This document shows, piece by piece, positions 1-12,900 of a DNA stretch of 56,481 nucleotides; the stretch's first letter is position 1, and the number at the start of each line of letters is the position of its first letter. This stretch comes from Lingula anatina (taxonomy: Eukaryota > Brachiopoda > Lingulata > Lingulida > Lingulidae). The stretch spans positions 191,063 through 247,543 of the forward strand of contig NW_019775682.1 in NCBI RefSeq assembly GCF_001039355.2, given 5' to 3'. Under the pieces are notes generated by a model. The model had not been told where the DNA came from. It searched no databases and saw only the letters and a program-made list of their open reading frames with translations. The translations under genes and the position numbers were made by a program.

Positions 1-937
1 CACACACACACACACACACATTTAAATGGCAGACAACCAACGTGCGCCTTTCTCCTTTTTCCCCATTATCACTGTAGGTATGCGCTTATTCTCGTGCGTA
101 AGGCAATCTACAGAAGGAATAATAGACAGGAATATTAAAATATGAAAAATCTCTAATATCCCGATATGAATTAAATAATATGCATATAAAAATTTTAGTA
201 GCACATCATTTCTTTAAAAAAGACGATTCAAGTAAAAGATAACCTGTCTGTGCTCCACAGCATAAATCACCCGATATGTAAAATGTAGGTACTGTACATC
301 AACCAACTACAGATAAAATATTTGAAACATACATTTCAATGTGTTAATATCAGTTTTTATATGGGTATTCTTAGAGAAAAAAAACTTCAAAACGAAGTTT
401 ATATTTTCATTTGTTTAAAACACGTTTAAAGCTCTGGAAAATTGTAAAGTTGCTTCCTGGCAAGCGTCACCTAGGGTTCAAAGACTAATCATCGACAGTA
501 ACATTTAGTACAAATGGCACAAATGGAATCATATCATCCACAGAAAAAAAATTTCAAAAGTCCCATAAAATAAATATAAAAGTAAACATCACCACGCATA
601 GAAATTCATATCAATATGGTGCATACTATGTAGGAATTCCAATTACATACCTAAACCAATCTTTAATTATTACAAATCAGGCTAAAATTAAGCTTTTACA
701 ATATTGATCATATTTCAATAAAATATTTGTGCATACCGCTATAACCCAGACCCAAGGATATTCCCTAATAATGCTACTTAATATCACGTATCATATGCAA
801 GTTCCTAGAACCAATTAAAACTGCTGAATGTAATAAAACTATACTTAAGAAAGTAAGAATAAATTGCAATATCATAATGCACTAGCTTGCTCACTGCACA
901 ACAGCAATTAGCATGAGCTGTCCCTGAGATCAACACC
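1..937. other. Region downstream of the amidohydrolase gene
   Basis: AT-rich DNA beginning with a (CA)n microsatellite at 1-20. It would hold the 3' UTR of the minus-strand amidohydrolase gene. No AATAAA is visible in the minus direction. The nearest variant is ATTAAA, read from plus positions 662-667, about 270 nt past the stop. I see no coding signal here. Confidence 0.5.
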
Positions 938-3900
938 CTAAATCTTAAGATTATAAAACTTGATGGCATTTTCTCGGAAAATTTTGATTTGGTCTTCTTC
1001 TGTTACATCCAGTTTTTTCAAAATATCCTGAAGAACTTGAAAGACTTTCTGGAATGAAGCTCCAGCCATAAGACTCACTGGCCAATCGGAGCCAAAAAAA
1101 CACCGATCTACTCCAAAGATTTTCACAACATGCTGCAACAAACATATAGTTCAATTCAATAGGCTATTGTGTATGTATTGTGATGTGGTGCCATCTTTCA
1201 ACAGAAATGAAAGTTGCAATAAAGTTGAAACCAGCACCGTGACCGCAAAAAAGTGAAATTTACCATTAAGCAACAGTTTTATCATTCAAAAATTGCTTAA
1301 TCATTAATTTTATTACATACAGGTATAAATACTCAAATTGACAATTCTTATTCATCTGGAGAAAACAACTGATAGAATGACCAGCTTTTTGTTAATGTTG
1401 TTTTACTGAATATCTGATGTCCATACCTTAACATATGGCACAAAGTCATCCACCTTCCAATCCTTGAGATCTGCCTCAGTCACTAACCCTGACCTGTAAA
1501 AGGACTACTATTAAACATTTCTTTTTGTATTCCAGCCTCTATTTTATTTCCGAAAAAATCATTCTCTTCTAAAGACCTAAGAAAATACCTATAAGGCAAA
1601 TAACTAGAATGAAATAGTCCATAAAATATAGGTTGATCACTTAACCTCCGTACTTGTTGCTTGCATCTTGGTTACTTAATCATTAATCTTATTATAGTAA
1701 CCAATAATTAACCAGATGCACTTTGACACATTGCCAATAGTTGTCATCCCCTGGGACACGACCCAATGAAAATCTATGACATTGTCTTGATAATAGGCCA
1801 CTCTATAGTTCTAATCATTAAAAGCACCACAAATGCTATATAGAAATATAATTTTGTGATTATTATATAAAAAGATTATATTTCTGAAAGTTTGATCATT
1901 TTTTAGCATTGAATAGATTGAATTATTACCATACTTACAGTTTACAGCTGATATTTGGACACATGGCAATCTTCGCCATATCCTCTTTCCATCCTTCCAT
2001 CTTTCCATCTTTGATGAATGGTTTAGCAATATGGTCCACCACCATCTTCAAACTGGAGTTGTAAGAATTACAGTTACCATATGTTCTTGAACAACGCAAT
2101 GGCAATGTGCACTTTTCATGACAGGACTCCCAACATTGTATACATATTGGTGTTAATATTTGATACTACTACTACTACCACTACTACTACTCCTACTTAT
2201 GATTATAATACTAAATATAAACAACAATTAAAAATGATTTCACAATCTTCAATTTTTGTAAAAATAAAATGGGTCAATAGTTATGATAAAACTTGTTAAT
2301 TCTATCCTCTAAAATCTAAAACATTAGGTTCAAATATATAATATCATAACAACAGGAGTTTTTCAGTATAAAAAAATTTTTGGGGAGTAAGTCATCATCT
2401 TACTTAGGAAACTGGGCTCCAAGGGAAGGCACATGCTTCAGAAGATGAGGCCTGAAAAAAGATATAGTTATATGTATCAAACAAAGATACTGGGTTTGGC
2501 TCACGCATGCACATAAAATGTTTACCCATGCTTAAAATAACTGATTTAAAAAAAAAGAGGCCTTGGATGAGAAGAAAATTATATAAGCTAATCTAAATAT
2601 GAAAGAAATGAGATGTACTGTGTGTGTGTGTGTGTGTGTGTTGGAATTTAGAAAAAAACTAAAGTAAATAGCATTCTGCCACACCTTAGTAAGAGGTCAA
2701 AGGTCAGTCCTTTCTTCTCCAGTATTCCTAATCCTCTCTTCACATCCTCACGCGTCAGCCAGTCCTCCTTCTCGAAGTCCAATATATGGCGAGTGCCAAC
2801 AAATTTGGGGTCCATGGAGAGTTCATCCAAAGTTTTCTCAAGCTGAAATAAGTAAAGTACTCTTTATACCTCTCCAAGATTTACATATACAGCATAAAGT
2901 CCACTGAAGGTGAATATATTCATGCAGGTGGTGCAAGACCATGCAAGTTAATAAGTAAACTCAAGAAGTGCAATGGCTGAATACCCTGTTGCATCACACA
3001 TATATGTTTTGATTGCAATAAATCTTCTACAGAAAGAAAAAATGTCTAAATCTTTATAAACATCCATTACTGTAACACACTTACATCTGGGGAGGTCAGA
3101 TCAATGCCACCTACAACCCCCTTCAAAAATGGATGCGTCTTTGCCAGTTTCAGAAGCCATTCTGAAAAATTGATAAATGAAATAATAAATTATGTAAATT
3201 TGCTTACGCTCAGCGAGAGTCCCCACAAAGTTGGTGTGTATGGGAATGGTGCCTTAATTAAATGGAAATAAATGCTGTGGTTTTGAATTTCCTCCATAAA
3301 TGGTTGTATACAGTATACTGGGTAAAAAGGGAAAATCTTAATAACTTCAGCAAAAATGGTTTGATAAAGCTGATATATATTCAAACTTGACCTGTATTTA
3401 AGTGCTATTTCTTACTGTGGAAAGTTTGTAAATAATAAGTCACATGGTTTTTAATTTTCATGTTTACCTAGCTTGCATGTAGATAAGTTTGATACATGTA
3501 TGAAAGACACATTATAGACACTCCGACAGGCAACAAGATGACAGTTGTGACCAATACAATCATTCTACTGAACCACTCCCTAGAGTGTCATCCTAACAGT
3601 TGGCCGAATCATGTTTGTTCAGAAGTTTACATGTAATGACAAAAAGATAAAGTGTATATACCTAACATGCCTTCACTTTTACACTGTAAAACAAAACAGG
3701 CAGGCCTACTTTTTTCACTCGAAGAACGGTAAAATGGGCCTCATTCTTATTCATTGTGTTACCAAGGATTGCATGCACTTAAATAAAAAATTGAAATAGA
3801 AAGAAAAAATGGTCTGATAATGCTGATATTAAAATTTGGCCTTTACTTTAATGGGATGGAATGCTTTGGTAAGTTTGAGGATGTTAAGTCATTTTTTTGT

Positions 3901-5740
3901 GTTATCAAGATTTACCTATTTTAGTATAATGTATGCTGAAAAAATTTAAAAAGCCACAATAATTTTAGCAAAAATGGTGAAATCAAACTGCCATTCAAAC
4001 TTGACCTGTATTTTAGTGCTATAAATCACTCCAGTAACAATGAGGATAATAAGTCACACATTATTTTCCATTTACATACACAGAAACAAAGTCAATGATG
4101 ATGCCAGATGAAAGACATACAGCTATGCACATACCCTAGTTTAATATGTCTGTACATAAAAAGTAAAATCCAGTTTAAAAAAAAAATACAGCTTTTAAAA
4201 AATTATCAAGACAGCATAAACTTGAAAAGCACTTGGTGGGTACAGTATATAGGAGCAGGATATTTTCATTACATCTAATTTCACCGGTTTCATTACATCA
4301 GACAGTCAGCTTGGATGTTTCTCACAGGGGTTAATATTGTATTTTGTATACTATTTTAGAAGCCCCTAATATCAGAGGGCAGCTTGGAAGCACAGGTACT
4401 CACTGGTCTCCTCAGGGCAGTTATTGAGCACCTGTATAAAAACAGCATGTCTGAAGGGTGTGTCTCTGGTCTCCTCTGCATACTCCTCTATGTTGATATC
4501 CCTGAACAGTACTGGCACATCAGCATCGGGCCAGGCATACTGGAATTTCTTCAATTTCCAGAGATCTGGAGTTAAGAAAGATTTTTATTCCATCTCAATA
4601 AAATATTTTGACATAAATATATGTTTTTATTATCCATGTTTATATATAATCAAAGGCAGATTGAGAGAAACATAGTGGCACATATGCCCCCCCCCCCCCC
4701 AAATTTGTACTAATTTGTACATCTGGCAAACCTATTAAATGGTAAGCATTTTTCCTCCCCCAACCTCAATTATTCATAAATTAAAACAAAACCCCCTACA
4801 CCACTTAATTGTTTCCATCATCCATAAATCTCTCAATTTGTAAAATTAACTCCCAAAATCTCATTATATCCCTTTAATATAGACCAAGTTATTAGAAATA
4901 CAGCAAAAAATTATTTTTCATTTACATTCTCTTAATAAATAACTTTTTGTTTCATAATATACTGTAGAATTTTGTATATACTGCATTGTACGTGTTACAA
5001 TATTAAAATGATACTCCAGTGACTGTGCACCCTTGAAACGTGTACGTATTGTATTAAGTTACAAAACTGTACTGATGTAGTGTATCTTTTTGTATTTGTA
5101 ATATGCCTTTTTGATCCTGTGATGTATTGTATGTTCTTGTATGTTTGTATACATTGTAACGTGTTGTATTGTGTTTGTGTATGCTTAATAAAAAAAAAAA
5201 CTTTTTGTTTCATTTGCCTGAAAATGCCTCCTATTTGACCTCAGGTGATCTCATTTGTTTAAGCAGGTTATATTCAATATTATAAAACTCTACTGATTTC
5301 TTTAGAACTATCCTTCAGCTGCATAATGATACATTAATTATTGTCTTACCATATCATTTTTTTATATGGCCATATAAGCAGGGTGTTACATAAAGACCAT
5401 TAAGGAAAGCTACTGATTTGAAAGTTGTCCCACACATAATCTGATTTCAGACTAAATGAGCTTTCACATGATTGGTAGCAACAAATCCAAAATTTAAGGG
5501 TCAACCTGAAGGACTATTAATTAGGAGTTTAGGAGTACCGAGTGCATGAATAGATTGATATATTTATAATTATCATAAATCCCCCCCCCCCCAATTACCA
5601 AGCTTACTTTAAAAAAATTCAAGTGTTTCTTAGTTTGTATTGGAATATTCATAATTTCAATCAAAACTTTAAATACTAAAACAAATTAATAACTCACGAA
5701 AATGTGTATCCACCAGATCTGTCAAGTCCATCTCTGTCAT
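938..5740 (-). CDS. COG3618-type metal-dependent amidohydrolase (sugar-lactonase-like), 8 exons
   Basis: Exons in transcription order: 5740-5698, 4565-4404, 3161-3085, 2842-2685, 2451-2404, 2052-1939, 1493-1427, 1132-938. All junctions are GT-AG and keep phase. The 864 nt encode 287 residues, a normal length for the family. An in-frame TAA just upstream supports the start. Seen in the protein: the N-terminal metal-binding motif VDTHFHLW (His13 and His15), FDLLLRPHLLKHVP with His149, VVDHIAKP with His170, and RCFFGSDWPV with Asp239. These are the successive metal- and substrate-binding loops of the amidohydrolase-2 TIM barrel. Relatives hydrolyse lactones such as L-fuconolactone, L-rhamnonolactone and 2-pyrone-4,6-dicarboxylate. 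The exact substrate here is unknown. No signal peptide is seen, so a cytosolic enzyme is inferred. The gene is divergent from SMG7, with 1.17 kb between start codons. Confidence 0.92.
2164..2190. repeat. (ACT)n microsatellite
   Basis: Trinucleotide run with one interruption, in an intron of the amidohydrolase gene. Confidence 0.85.
2621..2641. repeat. (GT)n microsatellite
   Basis: Short dinucleotide run in an amidohydrolase intron, about 45 bp below exon 4. Confidence 0.9.
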
Positions 5741-6587
5741 CTCCCCCTTTCTTCCCTTGGCAAATTAGTAGAAAAAGGGCATTTAATTCACTGAGAACAT
5801 GTACAGTATGATCCATCATGTAGTCTACTTATAGGTACAAGTACAGTTTAATTCATACTAGTACATATATATACACTGTGTATGCTAGCTAGTCGTAATG
5901 AATGAAACAATACTACTGCTAGTACATGCACTAGTATATATAGTAGTGATAGTATAAATGAACATCTTAATTAAATAACATATACCTGTAATCACTAGTA
6001 ATATTTGATAACATAATATTACAGATTGAAGATCAGGCCCTTAAGGTCTGGCCCTCTAGCTAGTTCAGTTTACATGTACACATAGATGTGCATGCAGTGA
6101 TCACATATATGTAAAATATCGTAGACTACCTGTACAATCAAATCTTGCCTCGTAACCTGTATAGAGGCCTTGTATTTACCTGAGCCGAAAGCATGCAGTC
6201 GGTTTACTTTGCGTTAATATGCAGTACGTCATTGACCTTGGCCTACTTACCTGTATTTATATCATTGCTACATATGATACTGGTGGCCGCATTACATGCT
6301 TCACTTTTTGAAGGGAGGGAAGCTCTTCATTTCGGGTGGGGAAAGTTCCCTAATACGGATTTGCCTGGAGTTGACGGCAATTTTCCCATATTTTATTTTT
6401 CAGGAGATAATTTCGGAGGGTGCACATGGCCATCTACCAGTACATGTATGAAGGCCCACTTTTTCTGATTGCAGATTTGAGAAAAATGCGACAACCGTCG
6501 ATTTGGAAGTAAAATGGAAATTATTTTATTTCTATCTGTTGTGTACAGTAAACCGGCGGCTAATACTCATGTAGCTGTACTGTACTA

Positions 6588-6588
<1 letters not shown>

Positions 6589-6633
<45 letters not shown>
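6589..6633. repeat. (AT)n microsatellite
   Basis: Uninterrupted AT dinucleotide run in the shared upstream region. Confidence 0.95.
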
Positions 6634-6637
<4 letters not shown>

Positions 6638-6852
6638 TGTATATATACATATTGTATAGTGAAAATTTGAATCTCACATTAAGAACTATTATCCTTTAGA
6701 TAAAAAAATAACCTATCAAATATGCACAAGCACGGCAATGTCCACCAGTTTTTTTTCTTTCTCTGCTGGTTTTATTTATACAGAGTTATAGTTTCGCTTT
6801 CAATTTTACACGCATGGGTAGGATAGAAGATAGAAGTCCTGTTATGAAAAAA

Positions 6853-6864
6853 TGACCTTGACCT
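6853..6864 (-). promoter_or_regulatory. Perfect DR0 nuclear-receptor element upstream of SMG7
   Basis: The plus strand reads TGACCTTGACCT, which is AGGTCAAGGTCA on the minus strand: two AGGTCA half-sites with zero spacing. It also contains the extended half-site TCAAGGTCA. DR0 and TCAAGGTCA are the known preferred sites of GCNF/NR6A1, and extended half-sites are also used by SF-1 and ERR receptors. It lies 50 bp upstream of the SMG7 start codon. Function is inferred. Confidence 0.5.
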
Positions 6865-6888
6865 TAGACGGAAGTGAAAGAGATAAAA

Positions 6889-6903
6889 ATGGCTGCGTCC
6901 TGA
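6889..6903 (+). other. Four-codon upstream ORF before SMG7
   Basis: ATG GCT GCG TCC TGA (Met-Ala-Ala-Ser-stop) ends 10 nt before the SMG7 ATG at 6914. Its context (AAAATGG) is stronger than that of the main start. If transcription starts upstream of it, it would reduce SMG7 translation and could expose the mRNA to decay. The same bases also fit a YY1 core-promoter motif, in which case the transcript might begin at or after it. Confidence 0.45.
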
Positions 6904-6913
6904 AATTAACAGA

Positions 6914-9900
6914 ATGAGCTCAGCTGCTCAAGTTTTGAAGTAAGTTAACCATTCAGCTGTTTTTGATTAGTGCGCCTATGGAAATAAATGTAACGTTTAA
7001 CCAAGAATAGATTAGGTAATTTCTAAATCCCTGAGCCTAATGTAGAATAAAGGTAAGGGAGATTTGTAACAAAATGTGGACTCGGGAGTCGGGTCGGAGT
7101 ACATGTACTTTCTGTCCCGAGTACCCTTCCCATAGCCGAGCTTCAGTTTCTTGATAAGAATATGAAGCTAATGGCTAGAGCTTGTTATGTCTTTAACTGT
7201 GAATTTTTAGAAATATGCTCTGCACTGCCAAATAAGACCGGAGATTTATAAATCATGTTAGATCCGAGCACGAAATCCCTGCGTTTACACTCCCTTTGGC
7301 TACATACCCTGTATTAATGAATGAAAGCATAGACTGAAAAATGTTAGAAGTGAAGACCAGTTTGCGCATTCACCACGTTGCGGGTGCTCTCAAATTTTTA
7401 TCATGCCTCTCATCTCCATAACTTGCACACTGCTCTAAAGCAAAACAGTTTTCCCTTCAACTGAGCTGTGAGTAAGGTAATAAACCATGGCTGCTTACTT
7501 GTTTGGCCGTTTTACAGTTAAGTGCTTGCGTACATAAATTAAAAGAAACTAAAAGGATATCACCAGTGCAAAATATGTACCAAGTGGTTTTCCTGTCATA
7601 TATGTATATGTAGTCTGGTGCCAAAACATTTATACTAGGACATGTATTTATTCAATATCATCTTGTTCTCCAGTCCCACTGATATCGCATTGACTCAAAC
7701 TGTGCACTGCAGCACAGTTCTCTGTCTTCCTTTGTAGTTCATCTCTATGGATTCTTCTTGTAAACTGGAAAGCAATCTGCCAGTATGGTTTGCTGTTTTT
7801 TAATCGTGCCAATGGGGGTTGGGAATAAGGAATTTTTTGTAATGTATGGCACAGTACAGTAGTTTTTAGTTTATGTTCTTTTGTTTTATTTGTTTTATAG
7901 GCAAGCTGAGGCCCTGAAGGCAAGCATAGGAGGTAAGTATCATTAAAAAAATTGTGTGTGCATCTAGTAAAATAGAAGACCATCAAAGAGAGAGAGAGAG
8001 AGAGAGAGATTTTTATCTTGGAAGTGATGCATAATGAAGATAATGATGATGTCGGGGCTTTCAAATGTTTATTCACTGACTTATTTTTCATACAAATTCA
8101 CAGTTTATACTGTATTTCTTTGATCATGCATTCACTTGTTTTCATTATATTTTGCATGATAAGCAGCAGTTTTCCATTTTCATGTTGCATTCTGCCATTC
8201 AGTATTTCCTTATTAGGTAATTTCTAAGTGACTCGTTTCAGTGAAGAAAATCTAAATATTATTTGGGTTACTGATACTTGGATCACATCCAAACTCCATA
8301 AGCATGTGTTATGCACAGGGTAAAACCTAACAATTCCATTGTGAAATTCACCAATTAAACCAAAAGAGACATGAATTTGACATGTTCCATCTTTTCTTAG
8401 TGCTAAAACAATTTCTACACTTGTTAATTAAACTTGCACCCAATAACCCCCTATTCTTTTAATTATTTTATTCCTCTTTAATTATTTCTTGCAGTTAGTA
8501 AAGATGCTCATGTAGGCTCTGAACTTTGCAACAAAAATGTAGAAACATATGATTGCTTGATTAACTTTATAATAATACTTTTATCTCTCTTCAGATTCCT
8601 CCAGTAATAGCCATGAGACATGGGTTGCTAGGCAACACCTCCAGGATTTATATCAAAAGTTGCTGGTAATTGACCTTGAGTACTCCCTGGACAAGAAAGT
8701 TGAGCAGGACTTGTAAGTTTTTGGTTAAGATAATTACACGGCTCACACTAGAATTTGTATTTTATTTTATGTTAGTCAGTTATATCTTCAAAATAATTTG
8801 GTTAAAATTCTTTTGCCTGCTTATAGTCTTTGGCCTATTTTCTTTTGATATTGTGGAAATCAGTTGTTTTTAAGTGGGATAAGAAAATGCTTAATAAAGC
8901 TGTTAGATCTTATAAGAAATAAAACATTATCAATGCCATCATCATTATAGGAGGCAAAGAGTGGGTTCCTTTAAAACTTGACAATTATCTTGTTATAAGC
9001 TGACTTTCATAAGTCGGTCACTATAGTCACTTACCGGGGCCACTTATTTGTGTTATGTACAGCACTTCAGAAATGTTGTTAACAGAATGTTCTGCAATTT
9101 CAGGTGGAATTATGCTTTCAAGAACCAAATCAATGGTCTCCAGGTCCAGACCAAAGATAAACAGGTAATTTTATTCAACTGACCACTTTCCCACTTCTGC
9201 TGCATGAAAGCATTAATGAAATGTCCTCAATATTTGGGTCCCAAGTCACAATATAAGTGCTTATTCAGCATGCCACGAAAACTTAAAGGTGTTTGATTAT
9301 CAATTCCTTTTTTATGTACAGACACAGATGTGTCTGTACATATTGCCATCACCTGCGTCTGTCGTCGCCGCCGCTGTCGCCGTGCACTTTCAGTGTAAAC
9401 ATGATAAGTAGAGGGCAGTTTTACTTTTTGGCTTTATATTTACAGAGCTGATGAATATTCATAATATGCAGGTCAAGTCCGAAAATCAGCATGATCAGGC
9501 CATTATTGTAGAAGTTATGCTGTTTTTTCATTTTTCAGCATATTTGCAACACTGTAAACACATTTCAAGGAAAACCGATAAGCCTGTTGTCATGAAACTT
9601 ACAGGAGTAATCAAACTTACTGAAATGCAGGTCAAGTTCAAAAATCAGCATGATCGGGCCACTATTTTAGTAGTTATGCTGTTTTTTCATTTTTCAGCAT
9701 ATATGCAACACTGTAAACACAATATAAAAAAAACAGGTAAGCCAGTTGGCATTAAACTCACAGGAGTGGTCAATCTTACTAAAATGCAGGTTGAGATCGA
9801 AAATCAGCATAATTGGGCCATTATTTTAGAAGTTATGCTGTTTTTTCACATTTCCTCAAATTCAATTCTTAGGCATGTTAACAGTCTTATTATTTAACTA

Positions 9901-12900
9901 ATAAGATACATAAAAGTGTTTGTTTAACATTTCCTGCATCTTTACTACATTGTTAGTTGATTTTTTAAAAATGATGGTAAACTTGTTATCGTGTATTGTG
10001 TAATAAAGTGTCAAAAATGGAAATAAACTCATATCATTGCAGTTTGTCAGATTCAATCATTCAGTATGTTCAGAATCTCAGAATGTAAGAAATTGGACAT
10101 TTAACACTATTCTATTGATATTTTTCCCATCTCATCAATTTTCTTAGTTGATCATATAAAAATGGCAGTAAATCGCTAATTTTGTTTTATGTTAAAAAAA
10201 TGTTAAGAATGGGAAAAAACCCATTTCAGAACAGTAGTGTCTTGTTTCACATTTCCTCAGATTCAATTCTTAGGCATGTTAACAGTCTCATTATTGAACT
10301 AATAAGATACGTTAAAGTGTTTGTTTGACATTTCCTTCATCTTTATCACATTGTTAGTTGATTTTGTAAAAATAATGGTAAACTTGTTATCGTGTATTGT
10401 GTAATAAATGGAAATAAACTCATATCATTGTAGTTTGTCAGATTCAATCATTCACTATGTTCAGAATCTCAGAATGTAAGAAATTGGACATTTGACACTG
10501 TTCTATTGATATTTTTCACATCTCATCAATTTTCTTAGTTGATCATATAAAAATGGCAGTAAAATGTTAATTTTTGTTTTATGTTAAAAAAGTGTTAAAA
10601 ATGGAAATAAACCCATTTCAGAACAGTGCTGTCTTGTTTACATTTTGGCATTATCAAGGTGTGACTTTCAAGTTCCACGGGCCTGAAAACCTTTGCTAGT
10701 CACGTTTTCTGATTGTCCATGATACTAATATTTTATTATTAAAAATTGATGGTCATTATGTTGTTAAACATTATGTAATGTTGCATCAAAATTAGAAGAA
10801 ACCCCTATTTTGGGCACTGCTTCCATGATGACCATTTAAGGAAAACCATGTCACTTACTGTTCTCAAACTTGCAGGAAAGAAACACAGGACTAAAATACA
10901 GCTTCAGTAAGCAATGCAGTCTTTTTGGTAAATTTTTCTGGCAATTAAACAGTTTTTTTGTGAAAATTTAACTTTTCACATATTGGCATTTTCAAGGTCT
11001 GACTTAGAACCTCAACGGGCTTGAAGACCCATGCTAGTCACATTTTCTGAAAATCCATTATACATATATTTTATTATTAAAAGTTGATGGTCATTTTGCT
11101 GTTAAGCATTATGTAATATTGCATCAAAATAGAAGAAAACACAATTTTGGGAGCTGCTGCCATGATGACCATTATGGGAAAACCGTATTACTTATGATTG
11201 TCAAACTTTCAAAAAAGAAACACAGTACTAAAATGCAGCCGAGTTGAAAAAGCAGTCTAATTGGCTTCTTTTTCTTGAAGTTATACATTTTAGTGAAATA
11301 TTCATTTTTATCTTGTTTTTTTTTTTACTGATTGTCTGTTTCTTTGATATGAACTCCTTTGAAACATAATTACAAAATATAATTTTAAAGATATCTAGGA
11401 GTTTGTCTTTTCCTCGTAGAACGTCTGAGAGTTTCAGTTGGTTGTTCACATTGATCTGACAAAGTTTGAACTTCTTTTCTGTTGTTTTCGTCCATTTGTG
11501 AATGAAGATCATGGAGAGAGTCAAATTCATTGTGAGATTCTTTGTCACATAGATCAGACGAAGTTTGAACTTCGTTTTTTTTTTTTTTTTTTTTTTTCGG
11601 CTGTTTGAGGATAAAATTCATAGAGAGAGTCAAAGTCAATGTGAGATTCTTTGTCGTTGTCTGCAGTATCTACATTTTCATAGTCTGGACATACAGTATG
11701 AGATGCTTTAATTGTTTTGAACAGGTGTATTATTTTTCTTAGAAATGACATTGATTATGCCAAATGAATATTGGTTTTATTAAAAATTGGTTTCTTGTTT
11801 TGTTTATAAACATGTTGAGTTACCATCCAAGAAAAAATTATCTAATTCAATGAAGTGAAACACACTAAAAGGTGCCAGACCAGCAGAAAATTCCACCCTG
11901 TACTTAAGAACCATACACTGCCTGCCTGATAATATCTGTCTTAGCTTGTTTCACTAAACCAGTGAACACTTTTCTGGACCTACCTTCAAAATACTTGAAG
12001 AATCAACAGCAAGAACAGCAACCAGTAGGAGTAGGCTTATCAGCTTAATGGATACCATTATTTTTAAGTCTGACTTGCCAAGATTTCTAAAACAAGGGAA
12101 TCAACAGAACTAAAGAATTAACAATTTGTATGAAATATAAACTATAATTAAGTCCATTTTTAAAAGAAATAATCAGGGTTCTCTTTTACACCTTATTACA
12201 TCTACCACAAATATTAAACACACTTATAAGTAATAATAATAATAATGATAAGAAGTAGAATACATTTATTATAACTCAAATCACTTGAGTTGCACATTTA
12301 AAAGTGGAGAATTCCTAGCTGATATTAAACATTTATGCCCGGTCTTAATGGATCTCTTCAGTCCTGAATCATCCTTATCTTAGTAGGGAAAATACAAAGC
12401 AATGTGGCTCTACAAAGCACTACTACATATAGCGAGAAGAGACAAAGCTAGGGTGCCATTTTCTTAATAGATATAATGATAAAATATCATCCCCCAAATG
12501 TTATTGAACAGTCCATGCCTTACCAGTTTTCTGTCCTACAGTTCTTAGGAGATTTGCGCCTTGACTGATGTGTGGAGTTTCAAGGAGGGTGGTATATTTA
12601 AATACACTATCATATTAAAATGTCCCCTATTCCTCATGTTATCAATCCTATTTTACCAGCAGGTTTCAAAGCCCACCTTTATGTAATAAAATGTAAGCGC
12701 CAAACTACATGTTCATATGGGCTGAGACCGAGTGTGCTGAGACCAAGTCAAGACGTCAGCCAGTTGATGTGTAGCTTCAGTGCACAGTTAGCCTTCACTG
12801 CAGAATTGGTGCTCCATATTAATATCGCGGTTCCTTCCCTTTGAGTGGGTAGGCAAAAAATAAAAAATAAAAATAAAAAAAATAAAAAGGCAGATCAGTG

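Larger units (their letters stand above)
5741..6913. promoter_or_regulatory. Head-to-head intergenic region, likely shared promoter
   Basis: This 1.17-kb interval separates the divergent starts of the amidohydrolase gene and SMG7, so it probably contains both core promoters and 5' UTRs. No clear TATA box is seen. Positions 6889-6897 resemble the YY1 initiator-type motif (AAAATGGCTGC). A perfect DR0 hormone-response element lies at 6853-6864. An (AT)n run of about 45 bp occupies 6589-6633. The sequence at 6656-6698 resembles the right end of the transposon copies at 14.8 kb and 27.6 kb. A 91-codon ORF at 6193-6468 is not supported as a gene. Confidence 0.6.

Noticed and set aside
2694-2706. 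Perfect DR1 element (AGGTCA A AGGTCA)
   Set aside because: It lies inside a coding exon and spells the conserved LTFDLL residues of the amidohydrolase on the other strand, so protein constraint explains it.
6193-6468. 91-codon plus-strand ORF with a hydrophobic start in the shared promoter region
   Set aside because: No family resemblance, no splice context, and it overlaps the expected 5' regions of both divergent genes.
7648-8091. 147-codon minus-strand ORF overlapping SMG7 exon 2
   Set aside because: Antisense to a real exon, crosses a GA microsatellite and shows no domain.
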